Source of the DNA: Microbacterium enclense
GTDB taxonomy: Bacteria > Actinomycetota > Actinomycetes > Actinomycetales > Microbacteriaceae
DNA: 64,000 nt
Assembly: GCF_001456955.1 (NCBI RefSeq)
Contig: NZ_KQ758473.1
Coordinates: 141,785-205,784, forward strand
Direction: 5' to 3'
Shown: in pieces, positions 63,660 through 64,000 of the stretch
How positions within the stretch are numbered: position 1 is the stretch's first letter
Layout: each line of letters starts with the position of its first letter
Position numbers and translations under genes: made by a program
The notes under the pieces: model-generated
The model's database searches: none
Told to the model about the DNA's origin: nothing
Seen by the model: only the letters and a program-made list of their open reading frames with translations

Positions 63660-64000
63660 ATGGCTAGGAACGCAAAAGCTCTCTCAGTACTCGCCTCGGC
63701 AACATTGCTATCGGTAGCAGTCGGTCTGCCCGCCATCGATGCTGGCGCCGCCAATGCCGACAGCAACCGTCCAGTGACTCGCGCAGCGGACGAGGCTCAG
63801 ACGACCCGCACCCCCGATTCGTGGCCGGTCGCGTACGACGACGCGAACAGCAACGTCGCGACAGACAACGGGTTCGGAAATTCCCGGGCGCTGAGCGGCG
63901 GCACACAAGCCGGAGCGCAGGCGAGTGCTTCGGGGTACAACGATTCGAACGCCGCGAGCAACGCCCCGGCGCGTAGTGACGCGACGGCCAATGCCCAGGC
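63660..64000 (+). CDS. Secreted Ala/Ser/Asn-rich protein, truncated by the window end
   Basis: ATG at 63660 opens a frame that runs without a stop to the end of the window (about 113 aa seen). It begins with a signal peptide (basic ARNAK, a hydrophobic core, then AANA/DS as a likely cleavage site near residue 33) and continues as a low-complexity sequence rich in Asn, Ser, Ala and Gly. The family is not recognised. Codons such as TCA, GTA, CTA and TTG, nearly absent elsewhere in the window, are frequent here, suggesting recent arrival or relaxed selection. No strong ribosome binding site is visible. Confidence 0.75.
   Translation, partial: MARNAKALSVLASATLLSVAVGLPAIDAGAANADSNRPVTRAADEAQTTRTPDSWPVAYDDANSNVATDNGFGNSRALSGGTQAGAQASASGYNDSNAASNAPARSDATANAQ

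Overview
This window is chromosomal core DNA from a high-GC actinobacterium, most likely a Microbacterium-like member of the Microbacteriaceae. The evidence is the very high GC content, frequent GTG and TTG starts, TAGACT-type -10 boxes, and marker genes and gene order typical of that family: rpsD-alaS-ruvX-mltG-aroE-aroC-aroK-aroB-aroQ-efp-nusB, then pyrR-pyrB-pyrC-carA-carB-pyrF-gmk-rpoZ-metK-priA-fmt-rsmB-rpe, then hisE/G/F/I-trpC/B/A-lgt-gltB/D-pyk-pdtaR-polA. No prophage, insertion sequence, CRISPR array or rRNA operon is visible. Nearly all genes lie on the + strand; only five confident genes are on the minus strand.

Layout. 0-8 kb: end of secD, secF, the (p)ppGpp enzyme Rel, three minus-strand genes (an AbiEi-like protein, a DUF349 protein, a small membrane protein) and rarA. 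8-20 kb: rpsD alone, a ~0.5-kb repeat-bearing gap, then alaS, ruvX, mltG, the shikimate pathway genes, efp and nusB. 20-27 kb: a less conserved stretch with a SNF2 helicase, a metallo-beta-lactamase/Rieske fusion, a VOC protein and a DUF222-HNH protein. 27-38 kb: the pyrimidine operon behind a recognisable PyrR-binding hairpin, running into an mIHF-Gmk fusion, rpoZ and metK. 38-44 kb: priA, fmt, rsmB, rpe. 44-52 kb: histidine and tryptophan genes (trpE, trpG, trpD and trpF are not here) and lgt. 52-64 kb: glutamate synthase, pyruvate kinase, tRNA-Leu(CAA), the ANTAR regulator pdtaR, a thioesterase, polA, and the start of a secreted Asn/Ser/Ala-rich protein cut by the window end.

How the genes work together. 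PyrR-B-C, CarA/B and PyrF form most of the UMP pathway. AroB/E/K/C supply chorismate to the Trp branch. GltB/GltD make glutamate for amination reactions. SecD/F and Lgt serve protein export and lipoprotein maturation.

The most interesting non-coding signal is a family of intergenic palindromes with an invariant geometry. Five copies are each exactly 61 bp and carry four 6-bp boxes at offsets 0, 19, 36 and 55. Four copies use the box GAAACG/CGTTTC. The fifth uses CGGGGC/GCCCCG, so the box sequence changed in all four positions together while the spacing stayed fixed. A degenerate half-copy abuts a 47-nt run of cytosines at 43868-43914. Other notable signals are seven genes whose -10 hexamer sits 6-7 nt before the start codon (candidate leaderless transcripts), strong excess of the heptamer GGATGCC/GGCATCC against local codon preference, REP-like TTCGACGGGCTCAGG repeats (one translated into the CarA C-terminus), and a CCCGCCG heptamer array.
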